NCBI GenBank assembly: GCA_963678705.1
Contig: OY783211.1
Location: 11,484,603 to 11,548,602 of the forward strand
Source: Panorpa germanica
Taxonomy: Eukaryota > Arthropoda > Insecta > Mecoptera > Panorpidae
Direction: 5' to 3'
DNA: 64,000 bases
Under the pieces are notes generated by a model, which saw only the letters and a list, made by a program, of their open reading frames with translations, ran no database searches and had not been told where the DNA came from. Below are positions 11,849 through 24,291 of this stretch, piece by piece (the first letter of the stretch is position 1; each line of letters starts with the position of its first letter). The translations under genes and the position numbers were made by a program.

Positions 11849-13712
11849 TTCAATCTTTGCTGTTATCTGGTTTTAATTTTCAGTGGTCTACGTGTTCAGA
11901 AAATTCAATATTTAATTCAGTTGTGCCTCGTTAGCCAAAGAAATGAGTTGTAAAGTTTCTGTGAAAAGTCTCTACACTTAATTAGGTATATTTAATATTA
12001 TTTTATTATATAAATGTGCTTAATTGTGTTTTTATTGTTTATAAATATTTTATTTTATTATTTTTTAATGTTTTTATACAAGCTTATTTGTTTTATTTGA
12101 TATTACATACAAAATGAATTTTAATTTTGATAAATACATAAATATTTTTGTTATTATCACGCAGGCTGCTATTGTTCAATGTTTTTATACAACTTTTTAG
12201 TATAATTTTCACATTGAATAATATTAGAAGAACAATATTTTACACAATTTGAATCTTTTAAAAATCCGCTATATGTCTTATGTCCTATGTTGTATGAGAG
12301 TGTGATCTTCAGGAAAAGAGTAAAGTTCATTATTAAAAAAGAGAAAGAGAGAGAGACAGAGAGCACTAAAGAATCTATCAAACAAGAACGCAGTGTACCA
12401 AAGAAATTAAAAGTCCTTTAAAAAAAACATCCTTAAATTAAACAAAACATCCTTTAACATCGATGTAGCTCATACCCAGTACTATTAATTTAATTACATA
12501 CAAATTATAACACGTTAGTAAATATAACTAACTCGTGACATGAATACCACTATTATACGCATATTTGTTGTATTTATATTGTACTCTCTTAAATACTCTC
12601 ATTAATACAGATTAGAAATTTGTTATTTATTACTGAAACGTCCATGATTTATGAAATGTTCAACATATTGGTTTGAATATAATGCACGCATGTTGCAATA
12701 TTTAAATACACGAATATAAAGAAAAAGATTTGCAACATCTTCAATTGTATTAAGAATCTAAGTTTTTCGTTCTAATTTAGCAACAAACAATTAAACGAGG
12801 CTGATACATCTTTTAATCTGTAAAACCAGTCGACCTTCGTTTTTACTATTCACATAAATTTTATCATAACAGAATAATTGTCCATCCAACAAATCCGACT
12901 CTTAATAAATTTGTAATGGTGTAAAATGATGATTAATTAGAACTAATTAATTATTGTTAATTTATTAATACATTCACAAGGTTTCCGTTATCTTAAGAGT
13001 CGTATAAATCCATAAATAACCATTGGATAAGCCAGCATTTTACTCTTACGCTAGACTTTGGATTCTAACAGGTACATGTGTTTTTTGTCTTTATAATTAA
13101 CCTTCCGTCTAGTTTTTTTCTGTATCATTACATCATGAGAAATTACATCATTTCAGTTTTTTATAATTTCATTTTTTTCTTCTGTGAATTATCTTAATGT
13201 ATTTTGAAATGTTTTAAGTATTACTATTTAGTCAGGCCTTTTTTTGAATGTTGCTAAATTTGATAATTGTTCTATTTATAGTAGTAATAAAACTATTAAA
13301 TAAACATTTATATCTTCATTTCTAACATGTACCTACTTGTAATTTATGTATTAAATCAATAATTGCGAAGAACAATTGCTGATAATTAATTTTTTTGTTT
13401 TTGAATTTATAATGTCATGGTCAGTTTTATTTTCGCACAAATTTAAAATTTATTTTTGAGGTATATCCGGTATATCAAATTTTTATGTTAATTTTACTTG
13501 TGCCGCTACCAATTTATATGCATTAAATTATTTCTGGTTTATACTTGTATAAATTTGATGGAACACATACATTAACAATTACTGCAATGAAAATTAATAT
13601 AAAATATTCTATTGTGTCATATCGTAGCATTACTTAGAGAACGATGTTTTACTGCTTACTTGCAATTCTCTTAGTTAAAATATCGGACGAACTGTATATG
13701 AGGCGTCTAGAA
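11849..13712. other. AT-rich spacer, no gene seen
   Basis: A GA-rich microsatellite lies at 12341-12363. Nothing else is supportable. Confidence 0.5.
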
Positions 13713-13852
13713 GCAAAGGGATGTAAGTGATAAATTTGAGATAAAGATATTCTGAACTATTTAGTGGCACAGAGATATAAGCGAAAACTTGGACAAATTT
13801 TACTATATAGCGTAAATTTTAAAACCTACTGAACGAAAACGCATCCCTTTGC
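13713..13852. repeat. Short inverted repeat (GCAAAGGGATG), possible MITE
   Basis: GCAAAGGGATG at 13713-13723 has an exact reverse-complement copy at 13842-13852. The 140-bp interval could be a small non-autonomous element, but no target duplication is evident. Confidence 0.3.
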
Positions 13853-13954
13853 ATCTATGTAACCCTTATATGGAACCATGAGCGTAGGAGGATGGTTTAT
13901 TGAATAACACTTGATGTAAACTGATGAACCCATCCCCCACCCACTTCCCCCCTT

Positions 13955-14000
13955 AAGTCTCGGAAATAGGGCGACGTTAAATAAAGTTAATAAAAAAAAT
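13955..14000 (+). repeat. SINE 3' tail fragment
   Basis: CGGAAATAGGGCGACGTTAA followed by an A-rich run matches the tail of the SINE ending near 16999 almost base for base. The tRNA-like head is absent, so this is a 5'-truncated copy. Confidence 0.55.
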
Positions 14001-14473
14001 CTCCTAAAATAGGATTATGATTTTTATAATTGTATATGATTCATACACAAAAGTAACGGGTTATCGTGTAGGTAAAATATAACAAATCAACTTGTATAGA
14101 AACTTTATCTTTATTATAAATTTGTGCATTTAATTTTAATTAGCTATGGAAGATTAACTACACACAGATCCGTTTTAATGTAACTGTTTTTGTTTTCTAA
14201 ACACAAAAACATTTAATATTTTTTCTGTTTTTACAAAGTGTTTTTCTCATTAGAGTACATTGTCGCTAATTCAATTGTATTTTTATGTTTTTATATTTAT
14301 TTAACGTATATTTTTATTTTTTTAATTTTATATTTAATTGAAAATGGTTTACAAAATATTTTTTGTTTGTTTTTGTTACACTGTTAAATGCAGTTTTTTT
14401 TTTGAGGTGCAACTTTATATTAAAGCATCCTGTAGGTCTTTATATTTTTTATTTATATAATTTTTAATTTATT
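14001..14473. other. AT-rich spacer with poly-T tracts
   Basis: Very T-rich. A strong plus-strand splice-acceptor-like run ending in TTTTTTTTCAG sits at about 14480-14489, but no coding frame follows it. Confidence 0.4.
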
Positions 14474-14815
14474 TTAATTTTTTTTCAGCATGCGGTGATG
14501 GAAATGTTTTTCAACTTTTCTTAAACCTTTCTTCTTAATTTTTCTGCAACATTTCACTTTTCTTTTTCTAAATTCTTTACTTCTATTATATTCGTCATAA
14601 ATATACGACGGAGGCTTAGGATACGCGTCCACAGTTTCGCACGGTCTTATTAAATAAAACGTGGAACAGAAAGAATAGCGGGAAGGAAGGTGTATTTGGC
14701 AGTTATAGTACAAATATGCTATCACCGATATTGTCGAATGAAATTGATTTAAAAAGCAACCCTTGTAATGCATGTCGACTTTAGTTGTTGTCGCTGCATG
14801 TACTTTCTCTGCCAC
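14474..14815 (-). CDS. Unidentified 113-codon frame with basic C-terminus
   Basis: I do not recognise this protein. It starts at an ATG at 14815 (MAEKVHAATTTKVD) and has a moderately hydrophobic middle (ISVIAYLYYN). A Cys/Pro/Tyr segment (CETVDAYPKPPSYIYDEYN) follows, then a strongly basic, Cys- and His-containing end (RKRKVKCCRKIKKKGLRKVE) before TAA. Downstream on the minus strand are several AATAAA-like words, so a transcript could end there. The upstream 14640-14815 part has higher G+C than its neighbours. It could be a terminal exon, a decayed transposon frame or chance: lysine-rich frames arise easily in A-rich DNA. No splice acceptor was established. Confidence 0.2.
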   Translation of the reverse strand: MAEKVHAATTTKVDMHYKGCFLNQFHSTISVIAYLYYNCQIHLPSRYSFCSTFYLIRPCETVDAYPKPPSYIYDEYNRSKEFRKRKVKCCRKIKKKGLRKVEKHFHHRMLKKN

Positions 14816-16765
14816 TTTTCTTCTCTTTCATGTTTTGTTCAATATACCCAAAGCATTTAATGAAAACATTCTAAATGTTTTATTGAAAAGAGTTAATATT
14901 TCTTCCAATACTCTAATTTTTACATCATAAGATATCATGATACATATTTTACCTGTTCTTATAATACTCATACATTACGTAAATAATAGGGTTTAGATAA
15001 TTTATCGTACTTTTGATAAAATAATGTTTTTTTTTATTAATAAATATTAAATTACGTAAAACAAATAAACTTTCACAACACATAGTTTATGAACTGTTGT
15101 AAGAATCACACATAATAAATTTATTGCTTTTTAATATGAATAATAAATAAGAGTTGGGACATGTCTAGATTTTTATTAGACACAAATTTCATAAATAAAT
15201 TGATAATTTTTTTGCTTGCAGACATTTTTTAAGGGTGTTTTATACATATAACTTGATCTTTGGGATATGTTTCATAGGGTTCTTTATTTAAAAAACATTT
15301 TTAGATTTCGAGATAATTTACTTTCCTCAAATTAATTACAATATCTGCATACTTTTAATTCAACTTGTTTAATGTGATGAATTAAAAATAACTAAAAAAC
15401 TGGTTAAAAACAATGAGAATGTGATATTTTTAAAGAGACACTATTTGTAATATTTTATCTAAAAGACTTTCAATTTTGATTTAAATCGTTTCATTTTATG
15501 ATTATAAATATTTGTTAGAATACTTTAATCCTTGAAGAGTTTAATTGGTAATCCAAATTGCTATTAAAATCATAAAACGACATTTTCTGGATTAATAGAA
15601 TCGTAAATCTTTTGTAAAAAAGTAAAAAATTGAGGCCTGTACAGATTAAGTTTTACTAGGTTTCCTTTAACAAATGTTACATGTACTTAACATAATATCC
15701 ATATTAGTGGTTAGTGGATGGTTCTGATATAATTTTAAAGTTCGACTAATTGAAATAATAGTACGCATAAGCTTTTTTTTTCTGAAAAATCTCAGCTCTT
15801 ATAAAATTATAACAATATAATTAGAATTAATTTATTAATCTTCTTTTTATTTTAATATAAAAGAAACCTTGTTGTTCTAAACCACATTGTACTTGTCTCA
15901 TAAATTACTGAGTAATTTCAAACAAAGCAGCCAACGGCTTTCGCTCATTTTTATTTTATATATTTTAAACTTTTTATATTTTAAATTTAATATCAAATAA
16001 TTAATAAAATCATCATTTTTCACGTTAACTATGTACTTCACCATAAACTAAATTATATCATTGAACAATATTTTATGAATAATGTTTATATTTTACGCTT
16101 TGTATTGTTTAGTTCATTTAAGTACTGATTACGATTGCATTTGTATTGTTTTTACTTTTTTGTTTAATAAAATTTAGTATTTAATTTATTTTTAGAAATG
16201 AAAGTGAAATTGACTAGAAATTTGTTAAAAAAGACCGTGTTATAATTAGATTATAATAACGGTTTTATAAATTTAATTGTGTTTTACGAGTGAAGCATAT
16301 ATTTATTATAATAATTATATTTTGTTTTAATATTACTTCAATAATTAATATTAAGTTCAGTTATATATATTAATTTGTAGTGGTCTTGAAGGCTTTGGAA
16401 CCATGTGTTAATTTCTATGAAACCGTACTATATAAATTTGGCTAGCCAAAATTTAGATAATATCAAATGATCAATTATTTTTTAATAACTCCTTATATTT
16501 TAGGAGATAATATCAATTAAAAAAGGCATTTTGTCTTTTTATTTATTTAATAAATCCAACGTTTTCCAATTCCAATGCAGTACGTCACATCCAAAACGTT
16601 TACTCGTTTATCTCGTTTACTTATTTATTCTGTGACGTATTGCGACAAAACTGAAAATATAATTTATTTCAATCGAAAATTAAAAAAAAACGACCTCTAA
16701 AAACAACAACCCATTAAAAAACATAAAAATTTCTTCTAAGCTTATATTATTAAAGAAAAAGAGAC
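14816..16765. other. Very AT-rich spacer
   Basis: Long A/T runs, with no gene, SINE head or transposon end that I can support. Confidence 0.5.
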
Positions 16766-16767
16766 AA

Positions 16768-16999
16768 CACAGTGAGCGAAAGCATTGACACTTGACGCTA
16801 ACTGCTGTGTGTTCGAGTTCGATCCGCGAATCAGAATCATATTTTCTGGGTATTATACATTTCTGTGTTCATACATAATATGTATATCTTATAGCCATAA
16901 TACGTATTAGCCACAGTGTCAACGTAGTAAGTAGGTCGTCGGTGATAGAACTCAGCATCGGAAATAGGCCGACGTTAAATAAATTAAAAAAAAAATTAT
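16768..16999 (+). mobile_element. tRNA-derived SINE
   Basis: The head carries a box-A-like AGTGAGCGAAAGC and a clear box-B-like GAGTTCGATCC at about 16815-16825, as expected for an internal RNA polymerase III promoter. The body runs to a tail GGCCGACGTTAAATAAATT and poly-A at about 16999. Part of the tail is repeated at 13955-14000. The stretch after box B (CATATTTTCTG) is also found in the minus-strand SINE at 62.6-62.8 kb, which links the two. Terminal target duplications were not resolved. Confidence 0.65.
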
Positions 17000-17223
17000 T
17001 TTCTGAAGGATAAGGAAACAGGTTTATTTATTTTTTATTTTTATTTTGGTATTATTTTTTATATAGTTCACACCTTTCTTACTACTATTTTCTCTTTCAC
17101 AACTTTAATCTACATTCTCTCTCTTTCTACTACCTTTCTACCATAACATTTCCACATCATGGCCCGATCATCGTATTTTGGTTTTGGTTTTCATCTCTGG
17201 TTTTTCGGTTTGGAATAGAACAG
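17000..17223. other. Pyrimidine-rich spacer
   Basis: CT-rich patches from 17075 to 17170. No gene seen. Confidence 0.4.
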
Positions 17224-17252
17224 TCATCATCATCAACATCAACATCAACATT
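17224..17252 (+). repeat. CATCAA-type microsatellite
   Basis: CAT and CATCAA units in tandem: three CAT units, then about three imperfect CAACAT units. Confidence 0.8.
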
Positions 17253-17468
17253 GCTTTTGTAATGCTCATGATTTAGTCGTGGGGTAGTGCCACTATGACA
17301 TGATCACGTGGTGATAGTCGATGTGATGTGACGTAGTGGTATTTCCCTGCAGTAGACTGTTAACCCCTTCCTGCACGAGCCTGCACTGCATCCCAAATTA
17401 TTTCATAAGTAGTATTAGTATTAGCTTTATGGTAGATTTATAAATTGATAATCAAAATATATAATTTT

Positions 17469-17557
17469 TCAAATAACTCCATACGATTTCTTCTTATTGT
17501 GTTGTTTCGATGCTGAAGAGAAACTTCGAAAAGAAGAAATCGCATGGAGATGTTTGA
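17469..17557. ncRNA. Long stem-loop, microRNA-precursor-like
   Basis: Two arms of 27 bases (17469-17495 and 17531-17557) pair with three mismatches; the inner 19 bases pair with a single A-C mismatch. The loop is 35 nt and contains a further short pairing (TTCGA/TCGAA). Total size is 89 nt, close to an animal pre-miRNA. The arm sequence (CGATTTCTTCTT) is not a low-complexity AT palindrome. I do not recognise a known mature miRNA seed. It could instead be the relic of a tiny fold-back transposon, and no strand can be assigned from sequence alone. Confidence 0.35.
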
Positions 17558-19888
17558 TGCCCTCGAAAAATTTAACTGGTAGATGTATCTTCTTGTTTTG
17601 TATATAGTAACATTAATAAAATTTGTATGAAATAGTCTTTTTTATGATACTTAATATGTTCAAAGATAAAATCGAAATAGTGAATATTAATTGAAGTGAA
17701 ATAGTTGATTTCATTTTTGTAGAATAAGTGATAAGAGAATAAGAATGTATATTATATAAAGAAAAAGCCTGTGGTCCTAAGAAGCCAGTTTGTGGTATGA
17801 CATTTCAAAAATATAAAAATAAATGAAAATGAAAAAGAAAAATAAATGACATAAAAAATCGTATGAACTTATCGAGAGATGTGCTAAGTGAAAAAGAATA
17901 TTTTAACACTCTTATTTGCAGAGAAAGTCTCAAACATCTTATTGACTTCATCAATGCATCTAATTAAATCTATTAAATTGTTTTAAGTATCAATAACTAT
18001 CAAAACTAGATACACTCAAGTACATATTAAAAAAAAAAAAAAACTCAAATTCGATTAACTACAATAAATATTTTGCAAATTGATCCTAATAATCTTTCAG
18101 CACTTAATACAAATGTATAATTAATAACACAAAAATATGTTTTCTTGAAATTTATAAATGGTGTTTCGTTTGAACTTTTATGATTTTATTTTTATATGTA
18201 AATTTTATACGACAGATTGTTTTTGCCTAAATGTCTGTTTTTGTTTACAGCGTCGTCATGTAACTAGGTTATGTGCCATATCGATTGATTGATTTTGACA
18301 TCTATTGTAATAACATGTATACATTATCCCTTTTATTTAATAAAACAGTATATGCATTTTATTATATTATACAAACAACACATAAATAATTAAATTTTCA
18401 ATAAATTCATTTTATGTGTTATTTTATATGCTTCAAAATATTTATTTATTATTCACCATATGTTTTTTTTGTGTGACATTATTGGCGTCGTAAACCAACA
18501 AACAAATTTTAAATAAACAAGTACTTGCGAGTGTTGCTGGTAAAAATTATTATTATATTTTTTTGCCTTTTCAATAAATAATGTGTATAACATTAATTGG
18601 TTGTTATTTATTTAAAAGAAATTGTGTTTTAAATTTTCTCACGAAATTTATAAATAATTGTTGAAATTACAATATTCTCTGTTATACATTTTTCAAGGAA
18701 AATTCTTTAAGTTTACAAATTTTATAAAATATATTATGCTATATACTTGTTTATTATTTTGTATTTTATTTATTCTATCAATGGGCTTGTGAACTTATTT
18801 TTAGGGGTATTTTTTTAAATTTTTGATTAATATAATGGTTAACATACCGTTATAAATCACATTATTATCAATACTGCCGCGACAGTTGTTAGCGCTGTGA
18901 CGTTTGATTCTGCATCTCTTTTACATTACTCTTGTTTAACGGTGATAGCAATAGAAGAGCGGAAGAGGGTAAGAAATAAAAAGACTTCACGAATTGGTCA
19001 TTTTTTGTAAACTTTACCACTTTAACTATTAAAAGATCGAAAGTAACAATTTCAATCTTTAACAATTTCTATAATATTGCGAATGGAATAAAAATAAATG
19101 CACATTTAATGTTTTGATTGCCAAGTTTATCAATATATTCAGTTATGGTTGATAACCCAATTAAACACTTCCATAACAGCCTATTCTGTTTTTATTAATT
19201 TTTCAAATTTCGTATATATAAATATAAAAATAAAAATCCAGTCACATTATTACTAGTGTGTATTAATTGCCGTTAGAATTCCATGGCACACAAAGATAGT
19301 AGATAAATATCACTACACATTTGCTATTGAAATGGTTTTAAAATCAGATTTAATTATAGAAAATTACAGTTTTTGATTATTTAATTTCACAACTTTGTAT
19401 ATCAACTTTGTGTTTAAGAGTGTGATACGTCCTATATTCAACCTTCATCTTAATTAAATGTAGTTTTAATTATAAAGTAGCTTAAATAAACATATAGAAT
19501 ATTTATTAAAATTAAAATATTAATCGATTACTTTTCCTTGACATTTTTATTAACATACTTTCCTACTTATTTATTAAATTTGTTTATTATTGTATTTATT
19601 AGTTTTATTATTCTATGAGCTATGCTATTTAAGGATGTCTTAACGGCTGTTCATCATTATTTATTTGATTACAGCTATGATCGTGAAACTGGCATTTCAG
19701 TAAGATAATTTCTGTATTTGAAAAATGTACTGCACTTCAAACTGATTGTGTTAAAAACTTTTAAATTCATTGATTGTATTTAAAATAACTAAAATTATAG
19801 AACTATATGTGATAGACAAAAAAATATAGAACTTATGTGGTTAAGTCCAATTTTTGGATATTAACAGATTTTTTGTAGTGGTTTTCTG
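17558..19888. other. AT-rich spacer, no gene seen
   Basis: A-runs at about 18030-18044 and dense TTTATT words. No gene or transposon could be supported. Confidence 0.5.
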
Positions 19889-19924
19889 ATGGAATAAATA
19901 ATATTCTTTTTAGTTATTGAAGGA
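19889..19924 (+). repeat. 36-bp dispersed repeat, copy 1
   Basis: Matches 31408-31443 at 34 of 36 positions (core AATAAATAATATTCTTTTTA). The wider flanks are only loosely similar. Confidence 0.65.
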
Positions 19925-20011
19925 GTTAATCTTCCTTCTTTTTTTTCTACGTCAAAAAGGTTTTCTTTTTACAGCACTCTCTCTTATCCATTCCTATTCA
20001 CGCTCAGTTAT

Positions 20012-20023
20012 CCCCCCCCCCCC
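20012..20023 (+). repeat. C12 homopolymer
   Basis: A run of about twelve C in otherwise AT-rich DNA, followed by TCACCACC. Confidence 0.8.
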
Positions 20024-20491
20024 TCACCACCATCCCTTTTACTTCTTCTTCAATTAGAACCGTATTAACAAATTTAGTTTTACTTTGAGGTTATTAACAA
20101 TATTTTATACAATGTAGGTATATTACACAGTACGACCATTAAGTATGTTCAAGTAGTTACGTCTGTCTGTGTCTATCCATGTTTTAGCCACGTGTCCAGG
20201 TAGTTATAACATCTATTATCTCTTTATTTTTGTTGTACTTTATTTTATCACTGTTCTCGAGTACGCGTACATAGTCATTCGTATAACAAACTCGCCCGCC
20301 CACGAAGCCTCTGCGCTGAACTAGTGAAACTCGCAAATCAACGCTTATGGAGTCCTCCTCCAACCAACTGGATTCGTTCTCCAGAAGAATGAAGCAGAGC
20401 AGGAATCAAGGAACAGAAAACCGAACAAAGCAAAAATAAACCACTACAATTTAAAGCTGCGTACTCACCAAAAAATCTCTTCATCGTTATG

Positions 20492-20700
20492 CAAGGTGCG
20501 GTGCGGGAAGTTCCATATTTTAAAAAATCATAACACAAAAAGTTTTGGAGATATAATTTTTATTTTTTTTCCTTTACATAGAAGTACATTTAAAGTTTTT
20601 TTAATTACTTTTTGAAAATAATATCTCAAAGGTGACCTCCGTTCTGGTCAATACATTTGCAAGTCGAAATCGGAAGTTTCGGACAGGCGATGTCTAAGAA
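20492..20700 (-). mobile_element. Tc1/mariner element, 3' end with transposase C-terminus
   Basis: On the minus strand the segment 20690-20626 gives RNFRFRLA and, after one frame change, CIDQNGGHL and a TGA stop. This is the usual C-terminal end of IS630/Tc1-type transposases in insects (R.R...CI.QNGGHFE). About 130 bp further lies a terminus, CAAGGTGCGGTGCGGGAAGT, which matches the left end of the element at 46147 (CAGGGTGCGGTAGC) in its first dozen bases. Only this end is recognisable; the rest of the transposase and the other terminus were not found up to 21 kb. The frame change and the mutated terminus mark it as a dead copy. Confidence 0.6.
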
Positions 20701-22516
20701 GGATGCTAGAGGGAAGGCGAATGCCCTTTCCCTTTTCCTTTGATACTAACCACTGAAATGACATCGTGTTTGCAGATATTAGCTAACGTTAAGTGCGCTT
20801 GGTGATTGCTCAGCTTAATATCAACATCAGCCCAACTATGAATATATGTTTTGGTTATTTTATCCTATGCTAGGTCAATAGAATGTTGAAATATCTAGTT
20901 AATACAATGAATTTTCATACCCTGATTGCTACACATCATATAAATAGCTATTCTAAAGATAATCGATATTTTATATTTTATTGTAGTTTTGTTTTATTTT
21001 TGTTTATCCTTTTATTTATTTTCTTTATTGTAAATATACTCATATCGTATACCACTTATATAAATTGCACCGTTCTAAGAGCACTTTATTTTTTAAATAG
21101 CACAAGTCAATTTTTAAAGTAATGAACCAAATGATAACAATAGATAACATTTAATAGGCTCGGTTTATTTGTAAATAAGATATAGACTAAATTATTCGAT
21201 ATTTAGGCAATAGAAGTTCTATGGATTTCTAAGTTTTTCACTAATATTTCTAGGTATTAAATCAAAATGTAAAATTAATAACAAAATTTTTTTTTTTTTG
21301 TTATAACAAAGAATCTAAAAAAAAGTATATAAAGGCATATATCAAAGAAGGTTTAGGATAAGGAAATATTTAAGAATTACATAATTTTAATAGTAATTAT
21401 AAAATAATACCTGAACATTTATGTTTTGTCTTTAGCGGGTGGATATCTTAGATTACAATATTTTATCTCAAATATATTTCATAATATTTAAAACTGATGT
21501 GCCGTATTTAAAATACTTAATTAACAAATTTACGTTAGTTACACCCGTATTTTACAACCATCTTCATTTCCTTTAAAATTCAGACGTATAAAATTTTTAA
21601 TTTAAATATATTCTCAACATCACTTCTAAAATATTTACATTTTAAATACCAGTTTATTTTTTAATTCATAGATTTAATTGTAAACATATAGCTACTATAT
21701 ATTTAACACTTCTTTGAAATGTTTAACACGTTCATATTTCTGACCACCCTCTACAAGGAATATTTTAATATTTAAGGCGTATTCAGAATACAAATTTTTT
21801 TTAAAAAAATTATCACGTACTTTTTATTGTATTTTCTCGTTTAAGAAATAAATCAAAAATGTTGAATAAAACTCTTGTCACTGACAGACAACGGACAACG
21901 GACAAATTGTTGAATGTTTAAAATGAAGAATATAAATAAATAAAGTGTAAATTATGTATTGTTTATAAATGTAAAAAAGTAGGAGCTTCCTGTTCTAAAT
22001 GCGGAAATGTTAGACCGTTGTAGACGTCAACAAAATTGTATTGTATGTTGTATTTGTCTAGGATATACAATTAGGTCTGCTGCTAGTTTAATAATAAATA
22101 AAGTATATTACATATGGCCTTGAATGACACATGGGCGCCATTTTGTATTAATTTGCGAGTTCTGTTAGAAAATATGATGACTGCAATAATGCACGACGGT
22201 GTGCTATGCAATTTGTTCCTTTTTTATTTCATTTAATAAAAGGCATAGAATAATTCGATGACTGCATTATTAAATATAGACATACCTGTATATTATGACA
22301 AATTGACTTACAAATCAATATTCTAATCATATGACACATTTCCTAGCTATAGAGCAGTGATTTCCAGGTAGAATATATGAATAACCCACATAAAGAGGTA
22401 ATGGGGTATAATTAGGGAGTTTTAGATAATTAGCACACCTTCATAAACGTTTTTGTGCTTCCTTGATGATAGGGCCTCGTTTAATTCCACAATATAATTA
22501 TGAATTTAAGATTTCT
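20701..22516. other. AT-rich spacer, no gene seen
   Basis: A 79-codon plus-strand frame at 20883-21122 is hydrophobic and AT-driven; I do not call it. A T10 run lies near 21290. Confidence 0.45.
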
Positions 22517-22542
22517 ATACCCGTTCCGTATAGAACGGGTAT
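22517..22542. repeat. Perfect 10-bp-stem hairpin
   Basis: ATACCCGTTC and GAACGGGTAT are exact inverted copies around the 6-nt loop CGTATA. It resembles the terminal hairpins of some insect Helitron-like repeats, but no CTRR end follows on either strand. Confidence 0.75.
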
Positions 22543-23374
22543 TGAATGCGTCCAGACAGGCTCGGATTCGTGCAATACTTTTCATGGAGTCGAGGCTTCA
22601 TATTTGATTAACATTTACAATTGAATCAATTTAACAACATACAATTAAACTCGGAAAATATAGTGCTAGTCAGGAACGCTTGTTAAACAACGCAATTTTC
22701 AACAAATAAATAACACAATTTGTAATACTATTTTTAACGTGTCCAAATTTTTGATTTAACCTGATTTTATTTCGTACAAAATTGTTGTATAACAAGTAAT
22801 GTAATGCTTCCTTATTGATTTTATAATAAATACAACTGCGTGTTTAATAGATTAATATCCACGTTAAATCGACCATTTATAAGTCGACTTTATTAATGAT
22901 GTATGTTTATTTACATAGTTTTACGCAGCAAGATACAAATCAACATGTTAATCCGATTAAAATATAAATTAAGTCATTTATATGAATCAAAATAATTATT
23001 TACACTCAATAATAAAAATATACATGAATCGAAGGTTCTGTTCTATTCCGTTCAAGCAGTTCCACGCCATATATGATTTTATAATATTTCTTTGTGTATT
23101 ATACAGAGTGGGCAGAGTGGGGACTAAAATAAAGGTATCTTTTATGATTTAAAATTTGGTAATTTTATGACTTAGTGGTCTAAAAAAAGATGATGATTTT
23201 AATGATTTTAGTAATAAAGGTTTCGAAAAAGGTGTTTTTTAAACTATATTTAGCGGATTGCTACTAAATTCTACCTCTATGTATAAACACAGTAAAATAA
23301 TATATAATTTTATTCTTTTCCTAACAAATGCTATATAACTTTTAAACCATACTGTATATTTCCTGTCTGTACCA
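22543..23374. other. AT-rich spacer, no gene seen
   Basis: Nothing beyond short AT-rich frames. Confidence 0.45.
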
Positions 23375-23668
23375 ATGTATATGTATGATACAAGTCCATC
23401 CCACGTCATCTTGGGAGTCACTTTTAGTTCTTTACAAATATACAATTCCTACGAAAGGAAAAGTGCCGCGAAACACCTACTGATTATGACTTACCGGTCT
23501 GCAGACGACAACGGACATACATACCATACACACTGCAAGATCAGAGCTAGTGTTGCAGGTCTCAGACCTGGGATAGTACTCGTTGATAACAAGCAAAAAA
23601 CACCTAATGGAGCCATAAAAGGTACGAATCACACCTTGGCAAGGCTCATGGAATAACAAGGAATTCAA
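23375..23668. other. Higher-GC patch, frames open on both strands, splice-donor-like site
   Basis: Base composition rises here. A 93-codon plus-strand frame and a 63-codon minus-strand frame overlap in it. On the minus strand a consensus donor (GTAAGT, positions 23494-23489) follows CTGCAGACCG, and a pyrimidine-AG acceptor-like site (GATCTTGCAG) lies about 40 bases earlier. A host exon on the minus strand is possible, but neither product is recognisable. Confidence 0.15.
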
Positions 23669-24226
23669 ACCGATGTATTTTAAAAACTAATTTTCAAAAA
23701 TATATGAAACCGTTTCATTTTTAATGATTTCTACCAAAACTTGTGTACAATTATAAAGTTAATTCTATTCTATTCTACTTATTTATAAATTAAAATTTGT
23801 TGAAACTTTGAAATTGTTAGAAAATGGTTAATCACACGAAATAATACATACGATCGAATTTGTAGATCATTTTGTGGTCTACAAGTTTCATAATAACCTC
23901 TAACGACATATGACGCATAGGAAGCGAGATATTTGCAAAAAACTGATATTTGTGACCTTTAAACTTGAATATCTCGACTTTTTAGTTAATCTTTAGAACG
24001 TCAAAACAAAGGTTTATGCAAATATTTAGCTTCGTAACTCTTATTCCGAGGTTGAATACTTATTTGACTTGGCTATAATATTTTTGACCTATAGTCTCGG
24101 TGTAACTTTAAGATTTGTAGTTTCATATATGTGTACAACTTACAACACTCCCGCTTAATAATCGTATGATTATATTTTTTGTATATCATTGATTTAATGA
24201 AACAATGTTTCAAATTTAGAAAATAT

Positions 24227-24291
24227 TGTCCTGATCGTGGACTCTAATTTGAAGACCTGGCGTCAACGCATTAACGCTCTCAGCCACTATG
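24227..24291 (-). mobile_element. SINE head, tRNA-derived
   Basis: On the minus strand the sequence reads GTGGCTGAGAGCGTTAATGC, a clear tRNA D-arm/box A, followed about 35 bases on by a degraded box B (TAGAGTCCACGATC). The 5' part resembles a leucine/serine-type tRNA. It does not close an acceptor stem, so it is a SINE or tRNA relic, not a tRNA gene. Confidence 0.5.

Noticed and set aside
22517-22542. Helitron 3' end
   Set aside because: The hairpin is right, but no CTRR terminus follows it on either strand.
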